Assembly: GCF_900142365.1 (NCBI RefSeq)
Contig: NZ_FRAP01000016.1
Coordinates: 1 to 64,000, forward strand
Length of the DNA stretch: 64,000 bases
Source: Pseudonocardia thermophila
GTDB lineage: Bacteria; Actinomycetota; Actinomycetes; Mycobacteriales; Pseudonocardiaceae
Direction of reading: 5' to 3'
The position numbers and the translations under genes are program-made. Shown here one piece after another: positions 20,515 to 31,173 of the stretch (the first letter of the stretch is position 1; each line of letters starts with the position of its first letter). The notes beneath the pieces are model-generated. The model was not told the DNA's origin and searched no databases. It was given only the letters and a program-made list of their open reading frames with translations.

Positions 20515-20961
20515 TCAGCCGTCCGGTGCCGTGCTGTCTGGTTCCGTGCCGTCTGGTTCCGTGCTGTCCGGTGCCGTGCGGTTCGGCTCCGTGCCGGGCA
20601 GCCGCAGCCCGGTGCCGTCCGCGACCCGCTCGCCGGCGACGTCGGCGAGCCGGACACCCGGTTCGTCCGCAGGTCGGGCGCTGCTGAGCGCGGCCAGCCG
20701 GCCCAGCAGCACCGCCAGGCCCCCGATCGGGCCGAGCCCGGCGGCCGCCCGCTCCAGCCGGACGCCCAGTTCGGCCATCTCCTCGGCGGTGCGCAACACC
20801 GAGCGCTGCAGCAGCGTCAGCCGCTCCGCACGCTGCGCGCCCTCCGCGTCCGGCCAGTCGCGCGCCACACGACCGGCGAGCGCCCCGATCTCGTCGCCGA
20901 CCTCGGTCAGCACCGCCCCGAGCCGGACGCACCAGGCGACGGCGTCTGTGGGTTCCGTCAC
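20515..20961 (-). CDS. Small helical protein with acidic Pro/Thr tail
   Basis: A 148-residue protein I do not recognise. Residues 1-95 are predicted helices rich in Ala/Leu/Arg (DAVAWCVRLGAVLTEVGDEI, LTLLQRSVLRTAEEMAELG). The C-terminus is a low-complexity tail built from repeats of TEPD/TAPD type encoded by a repeating GGTTCCGTGCCGTCT-like DNA. GTG at 20961 overlaps the stop of the preceding gene (GTGA). Lying between glmM and the hydrolase-like gene, it may belong to a two-gene unit with 20958-21227. Confidence 0.65.
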   Translation of the reverse strand: MTEPTDAVAWCVRLGAVLTEVGDEIGALAGRVARDWPDAEGAQRAERLTLLQRSVLRTAEEMAELGVRLERAAAGLGPIGGLAVLLGRLAALSSARPADEPGVRLADVAGERVADGTGLRLPGTEPNRTAPDSTEPDGTEPDSTAPDG

Positions 20962-21227
20962 GGCCCGAGCGCCCGCCGGATCCGGTCGGCCAGCTCGGCG
21001 TCGACCCCAGCCACCTCGGCCGCCGCGGCGAGCGCCGCGGCCGTGTCCTCGAGCTCGGCCACCGCGCGCCCGACGGCGGCGACCAGCCGGTCGACCTCAG
21101 CGGCGACGACGGGCACGACGTCGAGATCGCGCCCGCCGTCGACCGCGGCCGCGGCGGTGGCGGCGAGCGCGGCCGCCGTACGGGAGTGCGCCCGCAGCAG
21201 CTCGGGATCGCGGTGCAGGCCCACCAT
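20958..21227 (-). CDS. Small helical protein, EspC/WXG100-like, Rv3440c position
   Basis: An 89-residue protein starting MVGLHRDPELLRAHSRTAA, with two long Ala-rich helices separated by a short turn near DVVPVV. The size, the DP.LLRAHA-like start and the helical hairpin resemble EspC-type type VII secretion targets, but the WXG and YxxxD/E motifs are missing, so this is a guess. It takes the place of Rv3440c beside glmM. It overlaps the next gene by 4 bases. ATG at 21227 is one of several in-frame starts. Confidence 0.55.
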   Translation of the reverse strand: MVGLHRDPELLRAHSRTAAALAATAAAAVDGGRDLDVVPVVAAEVDRLVAAVGRAVAELEDTAAALAAAAEVAGVDAELADRIRRALGP

Positions 21228-21280
21228 CGGACCATCGTGGCCGATCCCCCGCGGACTGCGGGCCGGAACGGGGGAAGTCG

Positions 21281-22618
21281 CTAGGTGACGCTGCCGACGA
21301 CCTCGGCCAACCGCCGCGCGACGGCGTCGGCCTGCTCCTGGGTAGGGGCCTCCACCATCACGCGCACGACCTGCTCGGTGCCCGACGGACGCAGCAGCAC
21401 CCGGCCGGTGCGGCCCAGCTCGGCCTCCGCGGCGGCGACGGCCTCGGTGACGGCGGGCGACGCGGCCACCGCGGCCTTGTCGGCCACCCGCACGTTGATC
21501 AGCACCTGCGGCAGTGCGGTGACGATCCCGGCCAGCTCGGACAGCGGCGCCTTCGTGGCCGCCATCCGGCACATCAGCTGCAGCGCGGTGAGCAGGCCGT
21601 CGCCGGTGGTGGCGTGCCGCGGCATCACGACGTGGCCGGACTGCTCGCCGCCGAGCGTGTAGCCGCCGGCGCGCAGCTCCTCCAGCACGTACCGGTCGCC
21701 GACACCGGTGGTGCGCACGGTGATCCCCGCGTCCTGCATCGCCAGGTGCAGGCCGAGGTTGCTCATCACGGTGGCGACGAGGGTGTTGTCGACCAGCTCT
21801 CCGGCCTCGCGCATCGCGACGGCCAGGATCGCCATGATGTGGTCGCCGTCGACCACCGCACCCGTCTCGTCGACGGCGAGGCAGCGGTCGGCGTCGCCGT
21901 CGTGGGCGATGCCCAGCGCGGCGCCGTGCTCGACGACGGCGCGCTGCAGCTTCTCGATGTGGGTCGAACCCACCCCGTCGTTGATGTTGAGCCCGTCCGG
22001 ATCCGCGTGGATGGCCACGACCTCGGCGCCCGCTCGCCGGTACGCCTCGGGCGCGGCCCGCGACGCCGCCCCGTGCGCGCAGTCGACGACCACCGTCAAC
22101 CCGGCCAGCGGCTCGGTCGTGGTCGCCAGAAGGTGCTTGACGTAGCGGTCCACCGCGGACGCGTCGTCGCGGACCCGGCCGATGTCCGCCCCCGTCGGGC
22201 GCGGCGCGTCGACCTTCATCCCGGCCTCGATCGCGTCCTCGACGGCGTCGGGCAGCTTGTGCCCACCTGCTGCGAAGAGCTTGATGCCGTTGTCCGGCAT
22301 CGGGTTGTGCGAGGCGGAGATCATCACGCCCAGGTCGGCGCCCAGCGCCTCCACCAGGTACGCGACGGCCGGGGTGGGCAGCACCCCGAGCCGGACGGCG
22401 TCGGCACCGGCAGAGGTGAGTCCGGCGACGACCGCCGCCTCCAGCATCTCGCCGCTGGCCCGCGGATCACGGCCGACGACCGCGACGGTCCGGTGGGACC
22501 GGTCACTCTCGGCGAGCACGCGAGCAGCGGACGCGGAAACCGCAACGGCGAGCTCCGGGGTGAGGAGCTCGCCGTTGGCGAGGCCGCGAACGCCGTCCGT
22601 GCCGAAGAGTCGAGACAC
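21281..22618 (-). CDS. glmM: Phosphoglucosamine mutase
   Basis: Converts glucosamine-6-phosphate to glucosamine-1-phosphate on the way to UDP-GlcNAc and peptidoglycan. The 445-residue protein starts [12 protein letters not shown], has the phospho-serine loop SASHNP with Ser103, the Mg loop DGDADRC, the sugar-binding GGEQSGHVV and the phosphate-binding [15 protein letters not shown]. It ends 53 bases upstream of a small gene and starts 14 bases after rpsI ends, probably in one transcript with rplM-rpsI as in other actinobacteria. Confidence 0.96.
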   Translation of the reverse strand: MSRLFGTDGVRGLANGELLTPELAVAVSASAARVLAESDRSHRTVAVVGRDPRASGEMLEAAVVAGLTSAGADAVRLGVLPTPAVAYLVEALGADLGVMISASHNPMPDNGIKLFAAGGHKLPDAVEDAIEAGMKVDAPRPTGADIGRVRDDASAVDRYVKHLLATTTEPLAGLTVVVDCAHGAASRAAPEAYRRAGAEVVAIHADPDGLNINDGVGSTHIEKLQRAVVEHGAALGIAHDGDADRCLAVDETGAVVDGDHIMAILAVAMREAGELVDNTLVATVMSNLGLHLAMQDAGITVRTTGVGDRYVLEELRAGGYTLGGEQSGHVVMPRHATTGDGLLTALQLMCRMAATKAPLSELAGIVTALPQVLINVRVADKAAVAASPAVTEAVAAAEAELGRTGRVLLRPSGTEQVVRVMVEAPTQEQADAVARRLAEVVGSVT

Positions 22619-22632
22619 GTTCGGCGCCGGTC

Positions 22633-23195
<563 letters not shown>

Positions 23196-23199
<4 letters not shown>

Positions 23200-23639
23200 T
23201 GCGCCACCTGCGTGATCTCCCAGGGGGTGGGCTGCTGGGCGGCGTGGGGGTGCTCCGGGCCTGCGTAGACCTTGAGCTTCTTCGCCTGGGCCCGGCCGAG
23301 GCGGTTCTTCGGGAGCATGCCCTTGATCGCCTTCTCGACCAGCCGGTCCGGGTGCTTCTCGAGCATCTCGCCGACGGTGCGCTTGCGGAGGCCGCCCGGG
23401 TAGCCGGAGTGGCGGTAGACGAACTTCTCGTCCCGCTTGTTGCCCGACACCGCGACCTTCTCGGCGTTGACGATGATGACGAAGTCGCCGGTGTCGATGT
23501 GGGGGGCGAACGTCGGCTTGTGCTTGCCCCGCAGCAGGGTGGCAGCCTGGGAGGCCAGCCGGCCGAGCACGACGTCGGTGGCGTCGATGACGTGCCACGC
23601 GCGCGTGATCTCGGTGGGCTTGGGGCTGTACGTGGACAC
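23196..23639 (-). CDS. rplM: 50S ribosomal protein uL13
   Basis: A 147-residue large-subunit assembly protein. It starts [20 protein letters not shown], has the core segments [29 protein letters not shown] and YRHSGYPGG, and ends [19 protein letters not shown] at 23639 follows AGAGGTAGG. First gene of rplM-rpsI; the 159 bases upstream, before the ESX genes, must hold its promoter. Confidence 0.97.
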
Positions 23640-23798
23640 GGACCTACCTCTGTGCTTCTCGGCTGTGGTGCGCAGGTGCGGGTCCCGCGAGGCGCAGCGG
23701 AAGTCCCGCCGCGAGCGCCCACGCGCCGCACATCGAAGGTCAAGGGTACTCGGCGGTTCGGCGGGGTGCGTAACCACCCCCCGGCCGGGCCGCGAGCC

Positions 23799-24089
23799 TC
23801 ATGCGCGGAACGTCTGGCTGACCCGGCTCTCCACCGCCTGGTAGCGCTCCAGGGCGACGAGCGGGAGCTTCGCCATGTGCGCGAGGACCGCCTGCTGGTC
23901 TGCCTGCGCAGTGTTCCAGATCCGCTGCTTCTCCTGGTAGGCCTCCGCCGCGGCGCCGGTCCACGCGGCGACCAGCGGGGCGAGGAAGGTCTGCAGGTCG
24001 GCGAGCTGAGCGTCGATCGCCTCGGCGGTGCGGCGGATGTCGGCGCTCGCGGCGGCGAGCCCGGCGTAGTCGACCTTGATGGTGCTCAC
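23799..24089 (-). CDS. esxT: WXG100 protein, EsxT-like (ESX-4 substrate)
   Basis: A 96-residue ESAT-6-like protein: two helices around the WTG turn (AAWTGAAAEAYQEKQ, near residue 43), with no signal peptide. Such proteins are exported as heterodimers by the ESX machine. It is last of the minus-strand ESX-4 genes, at the position of Rv3444c. Its partner ends 3 bases upstream, which supports pairing. The C-terminal YxxxD/E export signal is not clear here; it may be carried by the partner or lost. Confidence 0.88.
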   Translation of the reverse strand: MSTIKVDYAGLAAASADIRRTAEAIDAQLADLQTFLAPLVAAWTGAAAEAYQEKQRIWNTAQADQQAVLAHMAKLPLVALERYQAVESRVSQTFRA

Positions 24090-24092
24090 GGC

Positions 24093-24443
24093 TCAGAGTC
24101 CCTTCAGCGCAGCGGTGATCCCGGTGGTGGTCTGCTCGGCCGACTGCACGACGGCGCGGTGCTGCTCCTGCTCGGTCGTGTCGTACGCCACTCCGGAGGT
24201 GCGCAGCTGATCGGCGATCCCGCCGAGGGCACCGGCGAGCAGGCGCGAATCCTGGTCGCAGCGGGCCATCGCGGCGACGAACGCCGCCCCGGCCGCGCCC
24301 TGCCACAACTCCGGCAGCGCCTCCAGTCGGCTGCGCAGCGCGGCGAGCTGCGCCTCGATGTCGGACCGCACGCCGGCCACGTGCTGGGCCGCCCGTGCCA
24401 TGACGTCGGTCTGGGTGCCCAGACCGGCTCCTGGTTGCGTCAT
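24093..24443 (-). CDS. esxU: WXG100 protein, EsxU-like (ESX-4 substrate)
   Basis: A 116-residue CFP-10-like partner protein with the turn LPELWQGAAGAAF (WQG near residue 47) and long flanking helices. The C-terminal half contains SGVAYDTTEQEQ, in which Y..TE-like residues may act as the export signal. Position matches Rv3445c. It is translated just before esxT with a 3-base gap. Confidence 0.87.
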   Translation of the reverse strand: MTQPGAGLGTQTDVMARAAQHVAGVRSDIEAQLAALRSRLEALPELWQGAAGAAFVAAMARCDQDSRLLAGALGGIADQLRTSGVAYDTTEQEQHRAVVQSAEQTTTGITAALKGL

Positions 24444-24572
24444 GCCTGCCTCCCCGGGTCGTCGTCGGACCTCGCCGAGGCTCGCAGCCGCCGGTGCGGC
24501 GCGGGGCGGTTCCGGGCGAGTCGTGTGCAGGTGCGAACGATCTGCCGCGTTCCGGCCCGCGATCGCCCGCGC

Positions 24573-25835
24573 TCAGGTACGGTGCAGCGTCCCGACGACG
24601 GTCGCACAGGCCGCCGCCACCGCCGCGGCGCCCGCCCGGGTGCGCTGGCAGCCCACCGACAGCTGGGTGTCCCGCTCGAACAGCACGTACCAGTCGACGA
24701 CGAGCCCGTCGGGCCCGTCCTGGCGGTAGTGGGTGACCGCGCGACCGGCGTACGTCGCCCCGGGGTCGTAACCGGAGAGGCGGCTCCCGCCGGCCTCGTA
24801 CACGGCGCGCAGCTCCCGCGCCGCCCGCTCGGGCTCGGCGGTGGCGTCGTAGCCGAGCGGGGAGGCCTCGATCGCGATCAGATCGCTGCCCTGCGGGGCG
24901 GTGCGCGGGGCGAGCAGGGTCCGCCGCCGCTCGGGACGGCCGCCGGTGTGCGCCCAGCCGTCCGGCAGCGCGGCCGCGTACCCGTACTGGACGATCCCGG
25001 GCGGCGCGATCGCGAGCGGCACGGTGGCCGGCGGGCTCGGCAGGACCTGCCCGATCCCCAGCAGCCCGGCGGCGGCGAGTGCGGCCGCCCCGGCCCGGAC
25101 GCGGCGGCGGGCGGGCGGCGGCGCGGGCGGGAGCCAGCGCGGCGACTCGGGTTCCTCCTCGGGCGCCGGGAGCGGGGGCAGGCGCAGTGCACCGAGCACC
25201 GCGGCCACCTCCGGCCGGAGCGGCACCCGCGCACCGGCGATCCCGGCCGCGTCCACCGCTTCGGCCAGCTCCGGGATACGCGCCAGGCCGCCGACCAGCA
25301 GCACCGACCCGGCCACGCCGGCGCGGTCGAGCGCCGCCCGCAGCGCCGCGACGGGGCCGGCCAGCACCTCGGCGAGCGCCGGGACGACGCCCGCGTCCCG
25401 GGCCCGCAGAGACAGCCGTTCCCGCACCTCCGCGGGCACGCCGAGCCGCGCGTCGAGCGCCGCGCCACCGCCCGGAACGCGCACGGTGCCGGAGCCGAGC
25501 ACGGTGATCTCCACCCCGGTGCGGCCCGCGTCGAGGACGGCGACGGCGTCCGTCCCGGCCGCGGCGGCCACCGGGGCCGGGACCGCCCGCACGGAGCGCG
25601 CCAGCGGTGCCGCCGCGGCGACCGTGGCCGCCACCGTCGCCGGGTCCGCCGTCGCCGGGTGCACGAGCAGCAGCTCGGCGGGCTGCCGCCCGCCCCAGCG
25701 CCGGACCACCTCGGCGAGGTCGCCCGCACCCGGCGGCAGCTGCGCGACCACCTGCGGGCCCGCCCGCCCGGCCACCGCGATCCGCACGACCGCCGCACCC
25801 GGCTGCACGGCCACTCGCAGGTGCGGGTCAGGCAT
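24573..25835 (-). CDS. Type VII secretion-associated protein, Rv3446c family
   Basis: A 420-residue protein. The N-terminal half (about 1-225) resembles part of an actin/Hsp70-like fold ([32 protein letters not shown]). A transmembrane helix follows at about 250-272 (AGAAALAAAGLLGIGQVL) and then an extracytoplasmic domain (VQYGYAAALPDGWAHTG, HYRQDGPDGLVVDWYVLFE). This is the layout of the type VII secretion-associated Rv3446c family, always in ESX-4 loci. Its role is unknown. It overlaps the end of eccC4 by 8 bases. Confidence 0.88.
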   Translation of the reverse strand: MPDPHLRVAVQPGAAVVRIAVAGRAGPQVVAQLPPGAGDLAEVVRRWGGRQPAELLLVHPATADPATVAATVAAAAPLARSVRAVPAPVAAAAGTDAVAVLDAGRTGVEITVLGSGTVRVPGGGAALDARLGVPAEVRERLSLRARDAGVVPALAEVLAGPVAALRAALDRAGVAGSVLLVGGLARIPELAEAVDAAGIAGARVPLRPEVAAVLGALRLPPLPAPEEEPESPRWLPPAPPPARRRVRAGAAALAAAGLLGIGQVLPSPPATVPLAIAPPGIVQYGYAAALPDGWAHTGGRPERRRTLLAPRTAPQGSDLIAIEASPLGYDATAEPERAARELRAVYEAGGSRLSGYDPGATYAGRAVTHYRQDGPDGLVVDWYVLFERDTQLSVGCQRTRAGAAAVAAACATVVGTLHRT

Positions 25836-28800
25836 GGCCGGGCGGCACCCAGGCGAGCTGGATCCGGCGGGCCCCGCGGCGGCGGTCGACGAGCGTGCCG
25901 CGGCCGGGCGGTTCCGCGGCCGGGCGCACGCCCTCCACGAGCGCGCCCTCGTCGCGGCTGCCGTTCATCACCAGCCCGGGCGCACCCAGCTCGCGCAGCC
26001 GTCCGAGCACCGGGTCGTACAGCGCCCGCCCGGCGCCGCCGGAGCGCCGGGTCAGCACGACGTGCAGCCCGACGTCCTTGGCCAGCGGCAGGAACTCCAC
26101 CAGCGGGAACAGCGGGTGCGTCGTCGTGCCGGACGGGGCGACGAGGTCGTAGTCGTCGACGAGCACGTAGACCTCGGGGCCGGACCACCAGGACCGCTCC
26201 CGCAGCTCGCGCGCGCTCACCTCGGGCCCGGGCAGCCGGGCCCGCAGCGCGGCGGCGACCTCCTCCGCGGCCGCGGCGGTCGCCGCGGGGGTGCTCGTGC
26301 AGCCGATGAGGTGGCTCTCCGGGAGCTCCCCGTGCAGGGTGCGGCGGTGGTCGACGAGCACGATCCGCGCCTCCTCCGGCGGGTGCTGCTCGACGATGCC
26401 CCGCGCGAGCACGCGCAGCAGCGTCGTCTTGCCGCTCTCCGCGTCGGCGAAGGCGACGAGGTGCGGTTCGGCGGTGAAGTCCAGCTGGACGAGCGCCAGC
26501 GCCTCCTCGTCCACCCCGATCGGCAGACCCCGCGCGGCGGGCTCGGCGGGCGACGGCAGGTCGGCGAGCGCGATCCGGCGGGGCAGCAGCCGCACCGGCG
26601 CCACTCGGTGCGGGCCGGCGGCCGCGGTGATCGCGGCGACCAGAGCGGCGGTGTCCCCGCCGGCGCGGCGCGGTGCGGCGATCACCGCGGCCGCCCCGTC
26701 CGGCGCGAGCCCGTGCCCGCCGCGGGGCGGCACCGCGCCCGCCGCGCGCCGGTCCACCTCGCTCTCCGCCGGTTCGCCGAGGCGCAGCTCGATCCGCCCG
26801 GTGACCTGGTCCTTCACCGCGGGCCGCAGCTCCGCCCAGCGGCCGGCCGTCAGCACGACGTGCACGCCGTAGGACAGGCCCCGCGCGACCAGCGGCAGCA
26901 GCCGCGCCTCCACGTCGTCGAAGTCGTTGCGCAGGGTCTGGTAGCCGTCGACGACGAGCAGCAGGTCGGTGGCGGGCTCGTCGGGGAACGCGCCGGCGGC
27001 GCGGCGGACCCGGAACTCCTCGACGGAGGTGAGGCCGGCGTCGCGGAACAGCCGCTCGCGGCGGGCCACGGTGCCGGCGACCTCGGCGACGATCCGGCGC
27101 ACCAGGTCCGGGTCCTGCCGACCGGCGATCGTGCCGACGTGCGGGAGACCGGCGATCCCGGTGAGCACCGCACCGCCGAAGGCCACGACGTGCGCGCCGA
27201 GCTCGTCCGGGCGGTGCGCGGCCGCGAGGGCGAGCAGCAGCGTGGCCACGGCGGTGGACTTGCCCGCCTGCGGCCCGCCCACGATCGCGACGTGCCCGGC
27301 GGCGCCCGCCAGGTCGATCACCCAGGGATCGCGCCGCTGCTGCTGCGGGCGGTCGATCACGCCGATCGCGGCCCGCAGCGGCCCCGGCGGCGGGCCGCCC
27401 AGCTCGTCGAGCGCGGGCGGATCGGCCAGCGGCGGCAGCCACACCCGGTGCGCGGGCGGGCCGTCCCCGGCTAGTGCGGCGACGACCGCGTCGAACACCG
27501 ACGGTGCCATCGGGTCGTCCTCGGACGGGGTGGCGGGCGGCTCGAGCAGCGGGACGGGCGCGGGCCCGAACCGGTGCGCGCGCCGCGGCGCCACCGGTCC
27601 GGGTTGCGGCGCGGTGGTGCTGCCCGGCCCGGACGCGTACGCCGCCCGGAACCGGATCAGCTCGTCGGTGCCGGTCGACAGGAAGGCCGAGCCCGGCGCG
27701 GCGGGCAGCTGGTGCGCGTCGGGCACCCCGAGCACGGCCCGCGACTCGGCGGCGGAGAACGTGCGCAGCGCGATCCGGTACGACAGGTGCGACTCCAGCC
27801 CGCGTAGCCTGCCCTCGTCGAGCCGTTGGGAGGCGAGCAGCAGGTGCAGGCCGAGCGAGCGGCCGAGCCTGCCGATCGTCACCATGAGCTCGATCAGCTC
27901 GGGCCGCTGCGCCAGCAGCTCGGAGAACTCGTCGACCACGACGAAGAGCGCGGGCAGCGGCGGCAGATCGGCTCCGCCGCGGCGGACCGCTGCGTACTCG
28001 GTGACGTCCGCCAGGTTGCCCGCAGCGCGCAGCAGCTCCTGGCGGCGCGTGACCTCGCCGGCCAGCGCGTCGGCCATGCGGTCGACGAGGGTCAGTTCGT
28101 CGGCCAGGTTGGTGATCACCGCGGCGGTGTGCGCGAGCCCGGCCATGCCGAGGAACGTGGCCCCGCCCTTGAAGTCGACGAGCACCAGGTTGAGCTCGGT
28201 GGGCGGATGCGTGGCCACCAGGCCGAGCACCAGCGTGCGCAGCAGCTCGCTCTTGCCGGACCCGGTCGCGCCGATGCACAGCCCGTGCGGGCCGCTGCCG
28301 CCCTGCGCGGACTCCTTCAGGTCGAGCGCCACCGCGCCGCCGTGCTCGTCGACGCCGAGCGGCACCCGCAGCCGGTCGGTGGGCTCGCGCGCCCAACGGG
28401 TGCGCAACCGGTCGATCCCGGCGGGCGTGATCTCGTGCGGACTCAGGCCGAGCAGTGCGGGCAGCCCGTCCGGGCGCGACCGCGTCCCCGGCTCGCCGTC
28501 GTCCGCGGCGCCGACCCGGTAGCGGGCCAGCCGGCGCGCCAGCGCGGTGGCCTCGGCGACCGAGAGCGCATCCGGCCGGCCGACCGGCGCGGCGCCCTCG
28601 TCCTCGCCGGTGCCGGCACGCTCCAGGGTGCCCGGCCCGACCCGCAGCCGGACCACGGTCGGCCCCGCACGGCGGCCGGGTGGGGCGCCCACGCGCAGCA
28701 CGGTGACCCCGGCGACGCCCGCCCACGGCCCGAGCCCCTCCGCCACCCCGTCGACGACGAGCAGCAGGTGCGGATCGCCCGCCCCCGGGCCGGGCGGGCG

Positions 28801-29697
28801 GCCGGTCAGCTCGGTGAGCCACCAGCGGCGCACCTCGTCGGTGCTGCCGGTGATCATCCGCAGCGGGCCGATCGCGTCGCGGCGGCGCCGGTGCTCGACG
28901 TGCGGCAGCCACTTCGTCCACTCCCACTCCGGCAGCGCCCGCGGGCCGGCGACGACGGCCAGCAGCGCCTCGTCCGGCCCGTGCCACAGCGCGTACTGGG
29001 CGACGACCGCGCGGGCCAGCGCGCGAGCGGGCACCAGATCGGTGCGTTCGGACTCCAGCCACACGGTGGAGCTGGCGCGCAGTGACAGCGCCACCGGGAG
29101 ATCGGGCACCACCGAGTGGGCGCGCAGGAACCGGCGCAGCGCCGCCGTCGCGATCGGCTCGATCCGCTCGGGCGGACCGGCCTGCGGGGCGATCAGGCGG
29201 GTGGCCAGCCGCTGCACCCCGCAACCGATCCGCACGTTCCCGAAGTCGTCGTCAGCGAGGCGGCGCTCCCACAGCCGCCCCGCGGCCAGCACCTCGGGCC
29301 ACGCCGCCGGATCCGGGTGGACGGCCTCCGCGGCGGCGCGCTGCTGGGCCGTGACCGTGCGCACCTCGGCGCGTGTCTCAGCGAGTCCGCGCAGGTAGTC
29401 GCGGCGCTCCTCGTCGATGCGGGCGGTGCGCGCGCTGCCGGTGGTGCTGCCGGTGCCCGCGACGAGCATGCCCACGGTGGACAGCGCGAACATCGCGCCG
29501 AACATCCAGTTGACCGGGTTGCGGGGGGCGATCACGACGAACCCGACCGCGCCGAGCAGCATGACCAGCGGCATCAGCCGCTGCAGCAGCCCGGGCGGGA
29601 CCAGCCGTTCCGGCTCCGGCGGCGCCATCAGCTCGATCTCGCCCGAGGGTGGGCGCGGCCGCGTCCGCGCCGGCCTGCGCAGCTGCAGCGTCGCCAC
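25828..29697 (-). CDS. eccC4: ESX-4 secretion ATPase EccC4
   Basis: The motor of type VII secretion, a 1289-residue FtsK/SpoIIIE-type ATPase in one chain. Two transmembrane helices lie at about 40-80 (LMPLVMLLGAVGFVVI, MFGAMFALSTVGML). Three ATPase domains follow, with Walker A motifs GATGSGKSELL (about 478), GGPQAGKSTAV (about 810) and ADAESGKTTLL (about 1087). Walker-B-like strands are LFVVVDEF, LLLVVDGY and YVLVDDYD. GTG at 29697 follows GGAAGG; the frame is open to 29802 but that part lacks family features. It diverges from eccD4, with 141 bases for both promoters. Confidence 0.95.
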   Translation of the reverse strand: MATLQLRRPARTRPRPPSGEIELMAPPEPERLVPPGLLQRLMPLVMLLGAVGFVVIAPRNPVNWMFGAMFALSTVGMLVAGTGSTTGSARTARIDEERRDYLRGLAETRAEVRTVTAQQRAAAEAVHPDPAAWPEVLAAGRLWERRLADDDFGNVRIGCGVQRLATRLIAPQAGPPERIEPIATAALRRFLRAHSVVPDLPVALSLRASSTVWLESERTDLVPARALARAVVAQYALWHGPDEALLAVVAGPRALPEWEWTKWLPHVEHRRRRDAIGPLRMITGSTDEVRRWWLTELTGRPPGPGAGDPHLLLVVDGVAEGLGPWAGVAGVTVLRVGAPPGRRAGPTVVRLRVGPGTLERAGTGEDEGAAPVGRPDALSVAEATALARRLARYRVGAADDGEPGTRSRPDGLPALLGLSPHEITPAGIDRLRTRWAREPTDRLRVPLGVDEHGGAVALDLKESAQGGSGPHGLCIGATGSGKSELLRTLVLGLVATHPPTELNLVLVDFKGGATFLGMAGLAHTAAVITNLADELTLVDRMADALAGEVTRRQELLRAAGNLADVTEYAAVRRGGADLPPLPALFVVVDEFSELLAQRPELIELMVTIGRLGRSLGLHLLLASQRLDEGRLRGLESHLSYRIALRTFSAAESRAVLGVPDAHQLPAAPGSAFLSTGTDELIRFRAAYASGPGSTTAPQPGPVAPRRAHRFGPAPVPLLEPPATPSEDDPMAPSVFDAVVAALAGDGPPAHRVWLPPLADPPALDELGGPPPGPLRAAIGVIDRPQQQRRDPWVIDLAGAAGHVAIVGGPQAGKSTAVATLLLALAAAHRPDELGAHVVAFGGAVLTGIAGLPHVGTIAGRQDPDLVRRIVAEVAGTVARRERLFRDAGLTSVEEFRVRRAAGAFPDEPATDLLLVVDGYQTLRNDFDDVEARLLPLVARGLSYGVHVVLTAGRWAELRPAVKDQVTGRIELRLGEPAESEVDRRAAGAVPPRGGHGLAPDGAAAVIAAPRRAGGDTAALVAAITAAAGPHRVAPVRLLPRRIALADLPSPAEPAARGLPIGVDEEALALVQLDFTAEPHLVAFADAESGKTTLLRVLARGIVEQHPPEEARIVLVDHRRTLHGELPESHLIGCTSTPAATAAAAEEVAAALRARLPGPEVSARELRERSWWSGPEVYVLVDDYDLVAPSGTTTHPLFPLVEFLPLAKDVGLHVVLTRRSGGAGRALYDPVLGRLRELGAPGLVMNGSRDEGALVEGVRPAAEPPGRGTLVDRRRGARRIQLAWVPPGHA

Positions 29698-29838
29698 CGG
29701 TTCGCGCCTTCCGAGCTGGAGCCGCGCCGAGCGGGGCCCGTTCCGACGAGTTCCGCCGAACGGCCCCACGGGTTCATCCGGCCCTGCGATGCTAGGCAGC
29801 ACCCCGGACGTTCCGGGGCCGTTCGGGAAATCCGACCG

Positions 29839-31173
29839 ATGGTGGAACCGGGGTGGGCGGTGGCCGGGAGTCGTGCGTTCTGCCGGCTGACCGTGCTGGC
29901 CCCGCGCACGAGCGTGGACGTCGCGCTGCCGGCGGACGTCCCGGTGGCCGAGCTGGTCCCGATGCTGCTAGAGCTGGTCGGTGAGCCGCGGAGCGGCGGT
30001 CGGCGCCCGGTGCCGTGGCGGCTGTCGGGCGCGGGCGGCGGCGTGCTGCCCACCGGCGCCACGCTGGACGAGCTGGCCGTGCCCGACGGGGAGCTGCTGC
30101 GGCTCGCCCCCGCCGGCACCGCGCCACCGCCGCCCGTGTTCGACGACCCGGTCGACGCGATCGCCGCCACCGCGGACGAGGCCCCTCCGCTCGCCGGGCC
30201 GGCGGGCTCCGCGGCCCTGCTCGGGGTCGCGGTCGTAGGCGGGGGCGCGTGCGCGGCGGCCGGCCCGGGTGCGGCCGGCTCGGCCGTCGTCGCGGCGCTC
30301 TCCGCCGCCGGCGCGCTGGGGGCGGCGCACGTGCTCGCCCGGCGGCCCGAACCGGGACCGGCCGCTGCCGGCACCGCGGCCCTGATCGCCGTCCCGTTCG
30401 CGGCGGCGGCCGGCTGGACCGCGCTGCCGGACCCGGCGGGCGGGCTGCTGCTCGCGGTGGCCGCGGCCGGGGTGGCCGCCACGATCGCCCAGGCCGTCGT
30501 GCGGGTGGTGGCGCCGGCGCTGATCGCGGTGGTGGTCGCGGCGGTCCTGACCGGCGTCGCCCTGATCGGGATGCGGCTGGGCCTGCCCGCCGGCGCGGCG
30601 GCGGCCGCCGGATCCGCGGCGGCGCTCGTGCTCGCGCCGGTGCTGCCGCGCACAGCGGTGCGGCTCGCCGGGCTGCCCCGGCCGGCTGGACCGGGCGATC
30701 CCGAACCGGCGGAGCTGCCGCCGGACGAGCTGGCCGAGCGGGCCGCGCTGGCCCGCGGCTACCTGGGCGGGCTCACCGCGGGCTGCGCGGCGGTCACCGC
30801 GGCGGGAGCGGCGATCGTCGGCGTCCTCGACCACCGGTGGGGGCTCGCGTACGCGGGGGTGGCGGTCGCCTCGCTGGCGCTGCGGTCCCGCTGCTACGCC
30901 GACCACGTTCCGGCGCGGGCGGCGCTGTGGGCCGCGCTCGCCGGAGCCGGTGGGCTCGCGGTGATCGTCGGCTCGACCGTCCTCGCCCCGGTGGCCGGGC
31001 TGGTGCTCGCCGGTGTCTGCGCGGGCGGGCTGCTCGTGACCGGGCGGGCCGCCGCCCCGCCGGGACCCGTCACCCGCCGGGTCGTCGACCTGGTCGAGGG
31101 GGCGCTCGTCGTGGCCGCCGTCCCGCTGGCGCTGGGCGTCATGGACGTCTACCGGATCGTGCGCGGCCTGTGA
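29839..31173 (+). CDS. eccD4: ESX-4 membrane channel protein EccD4
   Basis: A 444-residue membrane core component. It has a ubiquitin-like (YukD) domain at about 10-95 (CRLTVLAPRTSVDVALP, GATLDELAVPDGELLRL). About eleven hydrophobic helices rich in Ala/Gly/Val follow, to the C-terminus. ATG at 29839 is the first start in the divergent gap after eccC4; its ribosome site is weak. The stop overlaps the mycP4 start (GTGA), so the channel and protease are translationally coupled. Confidence 0.93.
   Translation: MVEPGWAVAGSRAFCRLTVLAPRTSVDVALPADVPVAELVPMLLELVGEPRSGGRRPVPWRLSGAGGGVLPTGATLDELAVPDGELLRLAPAGTAPPPPVFDDPVDAIAATADEAPPLAGPAGSAALLGVAVVGGGACAAAGPGAAGSAVVAALSAAGALGAAHVLARRPEPGPAAAGTAALIAVPFAAAAGWTALPDPAGGLLLAVAAAGVAATIAQAVVRVVAPALIAVVVAAVLTGVALIGMRLGLPAGAAAAAGSAAALVLAPVLPRTAVRLAGLPRPAGPGDPEPAELPPDELAERAALARGYLGGLTAGCAAVTAAGAAIVGVLDHRWGLAYAGVAVASLALRSRCYADHVPARAALWAALAGAGGLAVIVGSTVLAPVAGLVLAGVCAGGLLVTGRAAAPPGPVTRRVVDLVEGALVVAAVPLALGVMDVYRIVRGL

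Noticed and set aside
24878-29224. A second minus-strand open frame of 1448 codons within eccC4 and the Rv3446c-like gene
   Set aside because: Different frame of the same strand, mostly Arg/Ala/Gly; eccC4 with three Walker motifs explains the DNA.
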